From: Nitrincola lacisaponensis
Lineage (GTDB): Bacteria > Pseudomonadota > Gammaproteobacteria > Pseudomonadales > Balneatricaceae
NCBI RefSeq assembly: GCF_000691225.1
Contig: NZ_JMSZ01000042.1
Span: 272,458 to 336,457, forward strand
DNA: 64,000 bases
Direction of reading: 5' to 3'
In this document: piece after piece, positions 36,713-46,069 of the stretch
Position numbering within the stretch: the stretch's first letter is position 1
Layout of the letters: every line of letters begins with the position of its first letter
Made by a program: the position numbers and the translations under genes
The notes under the pieces: generated by a model
What the model was told of the DNA's origin: nothing
Databases searched by the model: none
Seen by the model: the letters and a program-made list of their open reading frames with translations, nothing else

Positions 36713-37199
36713 TCGTCAGCCTGCTGCCGATCGCTGGACGCTGATTCAGCCACAAGAGGGCGAGACACTGGAAGCGCTGGCGACAGGTGTAGACGCTCTG
36801 CTGGTGCCGATTGAACAGCTGGATGCAGCCGCCGCGCTGAATCCGGCTGCGTTAGGGGTGCAAATCAATGGTGACCATAGCGTTGCCCAGTTGCAGCCTT
36901 GGCTTGCCCGAGTGACGCTGATTGCCGTTGAATTCCCGGTGTTCCGTGATGGTCGTGGCTACAGTCTTGCCCGTCAGATACGCCGTCTGGGCTATGAAGG
37001 TGAACTCAGAGCAGTTGGTAATGTGGGGCGTGATCAGTTGGGCTATATGGAACGTTGCGGTTTCAATGCGTTCAGTCTGGCAGATGATCGCTACAGCCCG
37101 GATACCCTGAAAGCATTCAGTGAGATTTCTGTACGTTATCAGGGTGCCGCTGATGATCCACGCCCGGTGTATCGTCAACATTCTGAATCCACGGTATAA
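36696..37199 (+). CDS. DUF934 protein linked to sulfite reductase
   Basis: The 167 residues belong to DUF934, recognised by EFPVFRDGRGYSLARQIRRL and RCGFNAFSL. The family nearly always accompanies cysI and cysH in Proteobacteria, and a helper role in sulfite reduction has been proposed, but no reaction is established. No transmembrane segment or cofactor motif is visible. It overlaps cysI by 17 bp and lies 9 bp before cysH, so the three are one transcriptional unit. Confidence 0.9.
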   Translation: MPLLINRQPAADRWTLIQPQEGETLEALATGVDALLVPIEQLDAAAALNPAALGVQINGDHSVAQLQPWLARVTLIAVEFPVFRDGRGYSLARQIRRLGYEGELRAVGNVGRDQLGYMERCGFNAFSLADDRYSPDTLKAFSEISVRYQGAADDPRPVYRQHSESTV

Positions 37200-37208
37200 G
37201 GTGATCAC

Positions 37209-37934
37209 ATGTCTGATCAATTGACTCCCGAGCTGCAGCAGAAAATCGATCAGGTGGTGACTCAGCTGCGTGAAGCAACTGCGCAGTATCAGGGTAATCT
37301 GGTGCTGGCCAACAGTCTGGGTGCCGAAGATATGGTGCTGGCTGACCTGCTGGCACGCTATCTTCCGGATATCAGCCAGTTTGTGCTGGATACCGGTCGT
37401 TTGCCTGAGGAAACCCTGACTCTGCTGGCACGCGTGACAGAGCATTACCCGCAGTTACAGGTTGATGTGTACTATCCCGAAGCCGCTGCCGTGGAAGCCT
37501 ATGTGCGTGAGCAGGGCATCAATGCTTTTTATCAGTCTCAGGAATTGCGTAAAGCCTGTTGTGGCGTGCGCAAACTTGAACCGCTCAAGCGTGCCCTGAC
37601 AGGCCGTGCCGCCTGGATCACCGGGTTGCGGCGGGAACAGTCGGTGACGCGTGATACGGTAGCGTTTTCCGAATGGGATGCGGCCAACGGTTTGCAGAAG
37701 CTCAATCCGCTGGCGGACTGGAGTACCAAAGAGATCTGGGCCTATCTGCGGCATTTCAACGTGCCCTACAATGAACTGCATGATCGCCATTACCCCAGTA
37801 TTGGCTGTGCGCCCTGTACCCGTGCGATCAGCGTGGGTGAAGATGTACGTGCCGGTCGCTGGTGGTGGGAAAATCCGGAAAACCGTGAGTGTGGGCTGCA
37901 CGCTGCCTCCAGCATTCCGTTACGCCCTCGCTGA
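37209..37934 (+). CDS. cysH: Adenylylsulfate (APS) reductase, assimilatory
   Basis: It reduces APS to sulfite with thioredoxin. At 241 aa it carries the two cysteine pairs of the [4Fe-4S] APS type: KACCGVRKLEPL and GCAPCTRAI. The catalytic cysteine is in ENRECGLH at the C-terminus. PAPS-type CysH lacks the paired cluster cysteines. The PP-loop-like LANSLGAEDMVL is present. This means PAPS, and thus APS kinase, is not needed for assimilation, consistent with the degenerate kinase tail of CysN. Confidence 0.95.
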   Translation: MSDQLTPELQQKIDQVVTQLREATAQYQGNLVLANSLGAEDMVLADLLARYLPDISQFVLDTGRLPEETLTLLARVTEHYPQLQVDVYYPEAAAVEAYVREQGINAFYQSQELRKACCGVRKLEPLKRALTGRAAWITGLRREQSVTRDTVAFSEWDAANGLQKLNPLADWSTKEIWAYLRHFNVPYNELHDRHYPSIGCAPCTRAISVGEDVRAGRWWWENPENRECGLHAASSIPLRPR

Positions 37935-37954
37935 ACCGCATCAGGACTCTCCGT

Positions 37955-39343
37955 ATGGAATACTTGCCACTGTTTTTTGATCTCAAGGGACGTGAAGTAC
38001 TGCTGGTCGGCGGTGGTGATGTCGCGCTGCGCAAAGCCCGGCTGTTGAGTCGGGCAGGTGCCCGGCTGACGGTGGTGGCACACCAGATCCATCCAGAGCT
38101 GCTGGCGCTGCTGAATGCACATCAGGGGCAAGCGTTAATCGGTGACTATCATGCCGGGCTGCTGCAGCAGAAAACGCTGGTGCTGGCGGCAACGGATGAT
38201 GAGCCGCTGAATGAGCAGGTGCATCATGATGCCGTGGCCGTCAATGTGCCGGTGAATGTGGTCGATAATCCGCCGCTCTGCACCTTTATCTTTCCGGCGA
38301 TTGTGGATCGTTCCCCGATCGTAATCGGTATCAGCTCTGGCGGTCAGTCGCCGGTCCTGGCGCGTATTCTGCGCTCACGTCTGGAAAGCCAGATCCCGGT
38401 CAGCTTCAGTCGCCTGGGCGCACTGGTCGGACGGCTGCGTGATCAGGTAAAAGCGCGTTTCAGTTCGGTGAATGAACGCCGTGTTTTCTGGGAAAAAGTG
38501 CTCAATGGGCAGGTTGCCGAGCGGGTCTTTGCCGGACGGGATGCCGAAGCGGAGTCCTTGTTGCTGGAACAGATACAGGCGGGTTCAGGCGACAGTCAGA
38601 CAGGTGAGGTCTATCTGGTCGGTGCGGGGCCGGGTGATCCGGAACTGCTGACTTTCAAAGCCCTGCGGCTGATGCAGCAGGCGGATGTGGTGCTGTACGA
38701 CCGTCTGGTATCCGACGAGGTGCTGGAGTTGTGCCGCCGCGATGCCGATATGATCTATGTCGGTAAAAAACGCGATCATCATGCCGTGCCACAGCAGGAT
38801 ATCAATCAACTCCTGATTGAACATGCGCAGGCAGGACGCCGTGTTGTCCGCCTGAAAGGTGGTGATCCATTTATCTTCGGCCGGGGCGGGGAAGAGCTGG
38901 AGCAGCTCAAGGCTGCCGGTATCCCGTTTCAGGTGGTGCCCGGTATTACAGCCGCCAGTGCCTGTTCAACCTACGGCGGTATCCCGCTGACCCACCGGAA
39001 CTATGCCCAATCCGTCAAATTTGTGACCGGACAGCTGAAAAACCGCACCAGTGATCTGAATTTTGCCGAGCTGGTACAACCGAATCAAACCATCGTGTTT
39101 TACATGGGACTGCATACGCTTGAGCTGCTGGTTCAGGGTTTGCTGGAGCAGGGTAAACCGGCTGATACACCCATTGCCATCGTGTCTCAGGGCACATCGC
39201 CTCAGCAGCGGGTGTTGACCGGGCAGCTGCAGACCATCGTGGCACAGCAGGCTGAGGCGCAGCTGGAAGCACCGGCAATCATTATTGTGGGTGAAGTGGT
39301 TGCGCTGCAATCTCAGCTCAGCTGGTTCGGGCAGGACGCCTGA
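37955..39343 (+). CDS. cysG: Sirohaem synthase (multifunctional)
   Basis: The 462-residue fusion starts at MEYLPLFFDLKG; an in-frame extension into cysH is not used. Residues 1-205 are the precorrin-2 dehydrogenase/ferrochelatase half (VLLVGGGDVALRKARLL, ISSGGQSPVLAR). Residues about 215-460 are uroporphyrinogen-III methyltransferase (VGAGPGDPELLT, VRLKGGDPFIFGRGGEE, VVPGITAASACSTYGGIP). It makes sirohaem for CysI and NirB. It follows cysH by 20 bp and ends the cysI-DUF934-cysH-cysG unit. Confidence 0.96.
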   Translation: MEYLPLFFDLKGREVLLVGGGDVALRKARLLSRAGARLTVVAHQIHPELLALLNAHQGQALIGDYHAGLLQQKTLVLAATDDEPLNEQVHHDAVAVNVPVNVVDNPPLCTFIFPAIVDRSPIVIGISSGGQSPVLARILRSRLESQIPVSFSRLGALVGRLRDQVKARFSSVNERRVFWEKVLNGQVAERVFAGRDAEAESLLLEQIQAGSGDSQTGEVYLVGAGPGDPELLTFKALRLMQQADVVLYDRLVSDEVLELCRRDADMIYVGKKRDHHAVPQQDINQLLIEHAQAGRRVVRLKGGDPFIFGRGGEELEQLKAAGIPFQVVPGITAASACSTYGGIPLTHRNYAQSVKFVTGQLKNRTSDLNFAELVQPNQTIVFYMGLHTLELLVQGLLEQGKPADTPIAIVSQGTSPQQRVLTGQLQTIVAQQAEAQLEAPAIIIVGEVVALQSQLSWFGQDA

Positions 39344-39378
39344 TACCGCTGTGCGGTAATTTCTGGCATGATGCGCGC

Positions 39379-39633
39379 ATGAATGAATGGTATGTCTACA
39401 TGCTGCGCTGTGCTGACCAGTCGCTTTACACCGGTATTACCACTGACCTGCAACGCCGGTTGGATCAACATAACAACTGTGATCGTCTGGGCGCGCGCTA
39501 TACCCGTGGCCGTCGACCGGTCACTCTGGTGTGGCAGGAAAGTCATCCGGATCGTAGCAGCGCACTCAAACGCGAGGCAGCGCTGAAAAAGCTCAGTCGC
39601 TGCGCCAAGGAACGTTTACTGCTCAGCGACTAA
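39379..39633 (+). CDS. GIY-YIG endonuclease-fold protein (YhbQ type)
   Basis: The 84-residue single-domain protein has the GIY-YIG core: WYVYMLRCADQSLYTGIT carries the paired tyrosines, followed by DLQRRLDQHN with the catalytic arginine. HPDRSSALKREAALKKLSR, with the conserved glutamate, closes the fold. The biological role of this small class is not settled. Its last 11 bases overlap the 3' end of the convergent dihydroorotase-like gene. Confidence 0.9.
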   Translation: MNEWYVYMLRCADQSLYTGITTDLQRRLDQHNNCDRLGARYTRGRRPVTLVWQESHPDRSSALKREAALKKLSRCAKERLLLSD

Positions 39634-40963
39634 ATGCCAGACGCTGCCCGGTCACGCCGGGTTCCTGAATTTGCCCTTCTCGATAGACAATCCGGCCATT
39701 TACCAGTGTTGTATCAATGCTGCTGCGGAACTGATAGTGCTCAAAAGGAGACCAGCCGCACTTATACAGGATGTTGTTGCGCGTCACGGTAAAGGGCTTA
39801 TGCAGATCAACCAGAACCATATCGGCGAAATAGCCTTCACGCAGGTAGCCACGGTCGGCAATTTTGTAACGCTCGGCAACATTATGACAGACCTTCTGCA
39901 CAATCCGCTCCAGCGTGAAAATGCCGTTGTGATAGTGTTCCAGCAGGCTCGGCAGGGCGTGTTGTACCAGAGGTAACCCGGCAGGTGCGTTAAAATAACT
40001 TTCGGCCTGTTTTTCTTCCCAGGTATGCGGCGCGTGATCCGTGGCGATGATGTCGATGATGTCCTCATTGACTGCACGCAGCAGGGCTTCGCGATCTGTC
40101 AGGGACTTGATGGCCGGGTTACATTTGATCTGATTGCCCAGGCGGGCATAGTCGTCGCTGCTGAAAAACAGATGATGTACACAGGCTTCCAGGGTAATCT
40201 GCTTGCCACTGACCGGGCCGGGGGTGAACAGTGACAGTTCATCGGCCGTAGTCAAATGCAGTACATGCAACTGGGTACCAAACTGCCTGGCCAGCCCCAC
40301 CGCCAGCGTCGAAGACTTCAGGCAAGCCTCGCGTGAACGTATCTCCGGATGATACATCACCGGTATCTGCTCACCATATTCAGCACGGTATTTTGCTTCG
40401 TTGGCCAGAATAGTGGGGGAGTCCTCACAGTGCGTCACAACAATAGACGGGGCTTCACGAAAAATGCCCTCCAGCGCCTGAATGTTGTCGACCAGCATAT
40501 TGCCGGTCGATGCACCCATAAATACCTTGACACCACAGGCCTGGTTTTTGTCCAGACGCTTGATCTGCTCAAGGTTGTCATTGGAAGCGCCCATATAGAA
40601 TGAGTAGTTGGCGATGGATTTTTGCCCGGCAAGGGCAAACTTGTCTTCCAGGGCTTCAATTGTCAGGGTAGGCGGTTTGACATTCGGCATCTCCATATAG
40701 CTGGTGATACCACCGGCCACGGCAGCGCGCGATTCAGTATAGATATCGCCTTTATAGGTCACGCCAGGTTCACGAAAATGCACTTGATCGTCAATCATGC
40801 CGGGTAACAGATACTTGCCGCTGGCATCCAGTACCTCGCAGTCGATCGGCGGACTGATAAAGTCGGCAATCTTCTCGATTCGTTCCCCTTGAATCAATAC
40901 ATCCGCATCGCTGATACGACCTTCGTTGACAATTTTGGCGTTTTTGATCAAAAGGTGGCTCAT
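39623..40963 (-). CDS. Dihydroorotase-like amidohydrolase with altered metal motif
   Basis: At 446 aa from ATG 40963 (MSHLLIKNAKIVNEG, AGGGA upstream), it belongs to the cyclic amidohydrolases (dihydroorotase class I/allantoinase). GVKVFMGAS contains the carboxylated lysine, VVTHCEDS and LHVLHLTT give metal histidines, and IATDHAPH gives the catalytic aspartate. The first metal motif reads IDDQVHFREPG where DxHxH is usual, so the first histidine is Gln. I recall this variant from some bacterial dihydroorotases. It may still act in pyrimidine synthesis or be a paralogue with another substrate. Confidence 0.85.
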   Translation of the reverse strand: MSHLLIKNAKIVNEGRISDADVLIQGERIEKIADFISPPIDCEVLDASGKYLLPGMIDDQVHFREPGVTYKGDIYTESRAAVAGGITSYMEMPNVKPPTLTIEALEDKFALAGQKSIANYSFYMGASNDNLEQIKRLDKNQACGVKVFMGASTGNMLVDNIQALEGIFREAPSIVVTHCEDSPTILANEAKYRAEYGEQIPVMYHPEIRSREACLKSSTLAVGLARQFGTQLHVLHLTTADELSLFTPGPVSGKQITLEACVHHLFFSSDDYARLGNQIKCNPAIKSLTDREALLRAVNEDIIDIIATDHAPHTWEEKQAESYFNAPAGLPLVQHALPSLLEHYHNGIFTLERIVQKVCHNVAERYKIADRGYLREGYFADMVLVDLHKPFTVTRNNILYKCGWSPFEHYQFRSSIDTTLVNGRIVYREGQIQEPGVTGQRLAFSR

Positions 40964-41085
40964 GCAAGCATCCCTGTCAGTTGGTTTTGTTTCAATTATA
41001 AACTTAATCCGCTTTATTCGCAGCGCATCAATGACTACAATAGACCTCATTAGCTTCGCATCTCTGGCAGAATATAGGAAATGAA

Positions 41086-41793
41086 ATGCTGTCTAAATCC
41101 TTGAGAAAAGTTGCGTTTACCGCGAGTGTTGTCATGTCGTTGTCTGTTACGGCTGCTCAGGCTCAACAGGAAAATGATCCCTGGGAAGGGTTTAACCGCG
41201 CAATGTTTTCTTTTAACGATGGTCTGGATCGTGCCATCGTAAAACCGGTGACTCAGGGTTATCGCTACGTCACTCCGGAAATTGCCCAGACAGGCGTGAA
41301 CAATTTCTTTGAAAATCTCAGAGATGTGCGCACCATGATCAACAACCTGCTGCAAGGCAAGGTTCATAATGCGCTGGAAGATTTTTCCCGTATAACCTTC
41401 AATACCACTTTTGGTATTGGTGGTCTGATCGATGTGGCAACCCCGATGGGAATCCCCAAGAACAACGAAGACTTTGGTCAGACATTGGGCTATTGGGGTG
41501 TGTCTTCAGGTCCCTATGTTGTACTGCCACTCTTTGGACCGAGTACCGTTCGCGATACAGTCGGCATGGTGCCGGACTGGTACCTGGACCCGGTTACCTA
41601 TGTGGATGACCGTGCTGTCCGTAATTCATTACGTGCTGTCCGCCTGATCGATACGCGTTCACAGCTGATGAATGCTGAGCGTATTATCAGCGGTGATCGT
41701 TATGTATTCATTCGTGATGCTTACCTGCAACGTCGGGAATACCTCATCAATGATGGTGAGATGGAAGTTCGATTTGATGAATCGGATTTCTAA
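41086..41793 (+). CDS. mlaA: MlaA/VacJ family outer-membrane protein without lipobox
   Basis: The 235 aa align with MlaA, which removes phospholipid from the outer leaflet with the Mla system. Segments DPWEGFNRAMFSFND, RFTxNTTxGxGGLIDVA-like SRITFNTTFGIGGLIDVA and SGPYVVLPLFGPSTVRD are diagnostic. The signal peptide ends AAQAQQ and has no cysteine, so the protein would be cleaved by signal peptidase I and not lipidated, unlike E. coli MlaA. Other mla genes are absent from the window. It is divergent from the dihydroorotase-like gene. Confidence 0.9.
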   Translation: MLSKSLRKVAFTASVVMSLSVTAAQAQQENDPWEGFNRAMFSFNDGLDRAIVKPVTQGYRYVTPEIAQTGVNNFFENLRDVRTMINNLLQGKVHNALEDFSRITFNTTFGIGGLIDVATPMGIPKNNEDFGQTLGYWGVSSGPYVVLPLFGPSTVRDTVGMVPDWYLDPVTYVDDRAVRNSLRAVRLIDTRSQLMNAERIISGDRYVFIRDAYLQRREYLINDGEMEVRFDESDF

Positions 41794-41861
41794 AGTCTCT
41801 TGAAACCCGTGTTGTCAACAGGTCCGCTCATGAATCCAATCAACAACAGGTTCAGTGATTT

Positions 41862-43022
41862 ATGAGTCGGATCTTTCAGCATGTGCTTCTGGTATCTGCA
41901 TGTACTGAAACTGTAGATCGCCTGATCGAGCTGTGCGAACTCTGCGATAGACCCAATCTTAAAATCTCGTTGGCGCGTGATCTCGACACTGCATACAGTT
42001 TGCTGGAAAGCCGTGAACACTCGGTTGCCATTCTGGATTTGTCTCTGGTCGATCTCGATACTTTACGCCATCTCGCTGCGCGTCTGACCCCAAAACCGGT
42101 AGTCGCCCTGATTCCGCAGGATAGTTCGACCGCATTGCGTCAGGCGTTGCGTGCCGGTGCAGATGATGTATTCTTGTGTAGTGAATTGTTTGATAATACC
42201 GATGCGTTTGTGACCTCAATGCAGCGTCAAATCAGCCGGGCAGCCTATATTGAAGATGCCGGGCGTTTACGTGAGTCTCTCGAACGCAGTCTGGATGAAC
42301 TCCGCTCAGATCATCATGCCGCCCAGCACGTGCAGCAAAACCTGCTGCCTCCACGAGAGCAGGTGATCAACGGTTTGAAATTCGAATATACCCTGACACC
42401 TTCGCTGCTGCTCAGCGGTGACTTTGTCGATGCAATTCAGATCAATGACCATCAGACCATGTTCTATTTGGCCGATGTGTCAGGTCATGGCGCTTCGTCT
42501 GCACTGGTAACGGTCCTGCTCAAGAATCTGACGGGGCGTCTGGTACGTAACTACCGCAGACACTCAAGTTTTGACCTGTTGTCACCCTCGGCGACCCTGA
42601 ACCGTATCAATCAGGAAATTCTGTTGACGCGTATGGGCAAGCACATGACGATGTTTGTCGGGTTGCTGGATAACCGTAATTCGACGCTCACCTATGCAGT
42701 GGGTGGACATCATCCCATGCCTGTACTGAGTACAGCGGGACATGCAGAGTTTCTGCAAGGTCGTGGTATGCCGGTTGGCTTGTTTGAAAAGCCGGTTTTT
42801 GAGGAACGTGAAATTGTGCTGCCTGAGCATTTCACCCTGACGTTATTTTCAGATGGGATTCTGGAAACTATTGCTGAACCTTCTCTGGCGGACAAGGAAG
42901 CCTTGCTGCTGAGAAAATTGAAAGATGGATTTGTATCATCGGAGCAGCTGACCACTGAACTTGAGTTTGGTGCTGAAAGCCATCCAGATGATGTTGCCAT
43001 TATGACAGTATCTCGAGCCTGA
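41862..43022 (+). CDS. Response regulator with PP2C (SpoIIE-type) phosphatase domain, HsbR-like
   Basis: The 386 residues contain a receiver domain (about 5-125; acceptor Asp in VAILDLSLVDLD), a short coiled linker, then a SpoIIE/PP2C phosphatase domain (about 185-386). Metal-binding aspartates are in LSGDFVDA, FYLADVSGHGASSALV, LFSDGILE and HPDDVAIM. The gene lies 2 bp before a STAS-domain gene, as HsbR-HsbA in Pseudomonas. The phosphatase should dephosphorylate that antagonist. P. aeruginosa HsbR also has a C-terminal kinase domain, which is absent here, so kinase input must come from another protein. Confidence 0.88.
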   Translation: MSRIFQHVLLVSACTETVDRLIELCELCDRPNLKISLARDLDTAYSLLESREHSVAILDLSLVDLDTLRHLAARLTPKPVVALIPQDSSTALRQALRAGADDVFLCSELFDNTDAFVTSMQRQISRAAYIEDAGRLRESLERSLDELRSDHHAAQHVQQNLLPPREQVINGLKFEYTLTPSLLLSGDFVDAIQINDHQTMFYLADVSGHGASSALVTVLLKNLTGRLVRNYRRHSSFDLLSPSATLNRINQEILLTRMGKHMTMFVGLLDNRNSTLTYAVGGHHPMPVLSTAGHAEFLQGRGMPVGLFEKPVFEEREIVLPEHFTLTLFSDGILETIAEPSLADKEALLLRKLKDGFVSSEQLTTELEFGAESHPDDVAIMTVSRA

Positions 43023-43024
43023 CC

Positions 43025-43510
43025 ATGAGTGACGGTGAAATTTTTTATGCCTGTCAGGATGGGCACTATGTACTCAAGTTTGTCGGAGAAGTGCGTTTAA
43101 CGCTCTGTTCCACCATCGACAAGCACCTTGAGCAGTGTCTTTCCAACGAAGCGATCAAAGATACGCTGATCGACCTGACAGAAACAACCAATATCGACAG
43201 TACCTCGCTGGGGCTGGTTGCCAAACTGGCAATCAAATGCAGTGAGCGTGACATGCCAAAGCCTACGCTGGTGTCCACCAATCCGGATATCACACAGATT
43301 CTGTTAGCGATGGGCTTCGATCAGGTCTTTTTACTGCTCGACTTCTTGCCCACCAGTGTAAAAGACCTGAAGCAGGTGCCCTTTGTGCTGGAGTCTGAGG
43401 ATGATGTGCGCAAGCGTATCATTCACGCCCACAAGGTCCTGATAGATCTGAACGAAGGCAACCGCAGTGCTTTCAAGGATCTGGTTGAGACCCTTGAAAG
43501 CTGTTCCTGA
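43025..43510 (+). CDS. STAS-domain anti-sigma factor antagonist, HsbA-like
   Basis: The 161 aa begin with a STAS domain (about 10-110); LTETTNIDSTSLGLVAKLA carries the phosphorylatable serine/threonine position. The C-terminal helical extension (DDVRKRIIHAHKVLIDLNEGN) matches the length and form of P. aeruginosa HsbA (about 160 aa), which sets flagellar anti-sigma activity and c-di-GMP signalling. It is separated by 2 bp from the phosphatase gene. The partner anti-sigma factor is not in the window. Confidence 0.87.
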   Translation: MSDGEIFYACQDGHYVLKFVGEVRLTLCSTIDKHLEQCLSNEAIKDTLIDLTETTNIDSTSLGLVAKLAIKCSERDMPKPTLVSTNPDITQILLAMGFDQVFLLLDFLPTSVKDLKQVPFVLESEDDVRKRIIHAHKVLIDLNEGNRSAFKDLVETLESCS

Positions 43511-43521
43511 CGCGCTGCAGG

Positions 43522-44472
43522 TCAGATCTGACTCAGCAGTGTTTCCAGTTTGACCTGATCCTGAGCAAAGTTACGAATACCTTCGGCCAGTTTCTCGGTC
43601 GCCATGGCATCTTCGTTCATCTGCCAGCGGAAGGCAACTTCGTCGACAGGCTGCTTTGCGTCATCTGATGAACACTGTTCCGCATCCAGACGACGTACCA
43701 GCGGCGCTTGCGACTCCGCCAGTTCCTGCATTAATGCCGGACTGATGGTTAAGCGGTCACAGCCTGCCAGAGCGCGTATCTCATCAATGTTACGGAAGCT
43801 GGCACCCATCACCACCGTGTTGTACGCATGGGTTTTGTAATAGCGGTAGATGCGGCTGACCGAGGCAACACCCGGGTCCAGATCGCCACTGAAATTCTGC
43901 TCCGGATAGCGTGCCTTGTGCCAGTCCAGGATGCGGCCCACAAAAGGTGAAATCAGAAACACCCCGGCATCTGCACAGGCTTTGGCCTGGCTGAAACCAA
44001 ACAGCAGTGTCAGGTTGCACTGAATCCCTTCTTTTTCCAGTACTTCGGCAGCGCGGATGCCTTCCCAGGTGGATGCAATCTTGATCAGAACACGTTCACG
44101 CCCCACACCCAGTTTGGCATACATCTCAATCAGCTGGCGTGCCTTGCTCAGCGTTGCCTGAGTGTCAAAAGACAGGCGTGCATCCACTTCGGTGGAAATG
44201 CGTCCGGGAATCATCTGACTGATTTCACTCCCGAGCAAGACCGCCAGGTGGTCGGTCATACGCTGCAGCTGTTCAGCATTAGAGCCGTCAACGGCCAGCG
44301 CCTGCTGCTTGGCCTGTTGCAACAAATGTGCATACTTGGGGTCCTGCGCTGCTTTCAGCATCAGTGATGGGTTGGTGGTGGCATCCACCGGCTTGAATCG
44401 GGCAATCGCTTCGATATCGCCGGTATCCGCAACCACGCTGGTAATCTGTTTCAGTTGTTCAAGCTGGTCCAT
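43522..44472 (-). CDS. tal: Transaldolase
   Basis: At 316 aa from ATG 44472 ([21 protein letters not shown] upstream) it equals E. coli TalB in length. The Schiff-base lysine lies in [13 protein letters not shown], and DATTNPSL and [11 protein letters not shown] are family segments. It moves a dihydroxyacetone unit in the non-oxidative pentose-phosphate pathway. An in-frame extension upstream runs into dusA and is rejected. It starts 10 bp after dusA and probably shares its transcript. Confidence 0.96.
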   Translation of the reverse strand: MDQLEQLKQITSVVADTGDIEAIARFKPVDATTNPSLMLKAAQDPKYAHLLQQAKQQALAVDGSNAEQLQRMTDHLAVLLGSEISQMIPGRISTEVDARLSFDTQATLSKARQLIEMYAKLGVGRERVLIKIASTWEGIRAAEVLEKEGIQCNLTLLFGFSQAKACADAGVFLISPFVGRILDWHKARYPEQNFSGDLDPGVASVSRIYRYYKTHAYNTVVMGASFRNIDEIRALAGCDRLTISPALMQELAESQAPLVRRLDAEQCSSDDAKQPVDEVAFRWQMNEDAMATEKLAEGIRNFAQDQVKLETLLSQI

Positions 44473-44482
44473 CGTTACTTCC

Positions 44483-45481
44483 TTATCCTGTGACAAATTC
44501 AAGTGCCTGTTGAAATACCTCAGGCCCGGCAGTTTTCTGGTGGCCATTTTCACTGATATGGCGGCGGAACTGCTTACCGCCGCGCTGACCATGAAACAGA
44601 CCGAGCAGGTGCTTGGTGATGGCATACAAAGGGGCACCGAGCGCAACCTGTGTTTCTATGTAGGGAATAAAGGCTTGTGCTATCTCCACACGCGACGCTA
44701 TTGGATGGTGGTCATCAAACAGTCGGGCATCCACCTCACTGAGGAGTGGATAGGGGTTTTGATAGGCTTCCCGACCAATCATTACACCATCGACGTGCTG
44801 CAAGTGCGTAATACAATCATCCAGAGTTGTTATACCGCCATTGATGATAATTTCCAAGTCTGGAAACGTTTGTTTGACGTCATACACCCGGTCATAACAG
44901 AGCGGCGGTATCTCGCGGTTCTGCTTCGGGTTAAGACCTTGCAGAATGGCCTTGCGCGCATGAACGATAAACGTCTGACAGCCACTCTGGCGCACCTGTT
45001 CGATGAAGCTCAGGAGATACTCCTGACTGTCCAGCTCATCAATACCAAGGCGATGCTTGATTGTCACCGGAATGCGCACAGCATCCTGCATCCTGGCAAG
45101 ACACTCCGCCACCCGCTGAGGATGCTCCATCAGACAGGCACCGATCATATTATTCTGTACCCGGTCACTGGGGCAGCCGACATTCAGGTTGACCTCATCA
45201 TAACCATGATCCTCTGCCATACGGGCGCAGAGTGCCAGCTCTTCGGGATTGCTGCCACCCAGCTGCAAGGCGACAGGATGCTCATCAGCGCTGTAACGCA
45301 GAAAACGCTCACGGTGGCCATGAATCAGCGCACCGGTGGTCACCATTTCGGTATAGAGCAGGGCGTGTTGTGACATCAGACGATGGAAGGAACGGCAGTG
45401 GGTATCAGTCCAGTCCATCATCGGGGCAATGGAAAAACGTCGATTCACATAACCCGTGGTATTTTCAGTATTATCAGACAT
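44483..45481 (-). CDS. dusA: tRNA-dihydrouridine(20/20a) synthase
   Basis: The 332-residue FMN enzyme reduces uridine 20/20a in the tRNA D-loop. [42 protein letters not shown] with the catalytic cysteine, TIKHRLGID and IINGGI are DusA-type motifs. Its stop lies 10 bp upstream of tal. Confidence 0.95.
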   Translation of the reverse strand: MSDNTENTTGYVNRRFSIAPMMDWTDTHCRSFHRLMSQHALLYTEMVTTGALIHGHRERFLRYSADEHPVALQLGGSNPEELALCARMAEDHGYDEVNLNVGCPSDRVQNNMIGACLMEHPQRVAECLARMQDAVRIPVTIKHRLGIDELDSQEYLLSFIEQVRQSGCQTFIVHARKAILQGLNPKQNREIPPLCYDRVYDVKQTFPDLEIIINGGITTLDDCITHLQHVDGVMIGREAYQNPYPLLSEVDARLFDDHHPIASRVEIAQAFIPYIETQVALGAPLYAITKHLLGLFHGQRGGKQFRRHISENGHQKTAGPEVFQQALEFVTG

Positions 45482-45556
45482 GTAACGCAGCGTGCTCTTG
45501 GTGTAAGTGACAGTTGCAAAAAGATTGCACGATTATACACGCAGCGCACAGGAGTT

Positions 45557-46027
45557 TCAGTGATGATCCACCGATTGCTTACGCAAGCCCAGGTATTTTA
45601 CCCACCGATAAATCCGCAGCAAACCGCTTTGGCCCAGCAGTATCAGAATACTCAAGATCACCACCAGCAGGGAGCCATAGGAAAGCTCGCCGGTGGTGGT
45701 ATAGCGGTTAATGACCAGACCAAGGTGCTGGATAAACAGATACATGCCGATCAGAAAGCTTCCGGCGCGCACCAGATCATCGTCATGAATGGCCGGAGTT
45801 GTGGCGGTATCGTCATGCAGACGGCTAGCAATCGCGCTGGCAAAATACCATAACAGCAAGCCTGCAATCATAGGAATGGCCAGTGTAGCGATGAACACTG
45901 GACGCCATTCATCTGTCCAGAACTCATGGACGTTGGCGCTGAACAGCAACGGCGTAACAGCCAAAAGAGGGTTCAAGCCCAGATACAGGCCCAGCAGCTT
46001 AATCAGTAGTGTTGAAAAAGGTTTCAT
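45557..46027 (-). CDS. Hypothetical four-helix membrane protein
   Basis: The 156 residues from ATG 46027 (MKPFSTLLIKLLG, AAGGA upstream) have four predicted membrane helices: LLIKLLGLYLGLNPLLAV, VFIATLAIPMIAGLLLWYF, SFLIGMYLFIQHLGLVI and SLLVVILSILILLGQSGLL. An upstream ATG (46039) sits on the Shine-Dalgarno and is unlikely. No family was recognised. It lies 42 bp after the DUF2845 gene on the same strand and may be cotranscribed with it and the GST gene. Confidence 0.75.
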   Translation of the reverse strand: MKPFSTLLIKLLGLYLGLNPLLAVTPLLFSANVHEFWTDEWRPVFIATLAIPMIAGLLLWYFASAIASRLHDDTATTPAIHDDDLVRAGSFLIGMYLFIQHLGLVINRYTTTGELSYGSLLVVILSILILLGQSGLLRIYRWVKYLGLRKQSVDHH

Positions 46028-46069
46028 TGTATCGATCATCCTTGGTCGTGAGGTTGTTCTGGAGGCGTA

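Noticed and set aside
44473..44646. In-frame N-terminal extension of transaldolase
   Set aside because: It overlaps the end of dusA; the ATG at 44472 has a good Shine-Dalgarno and gives the family length.
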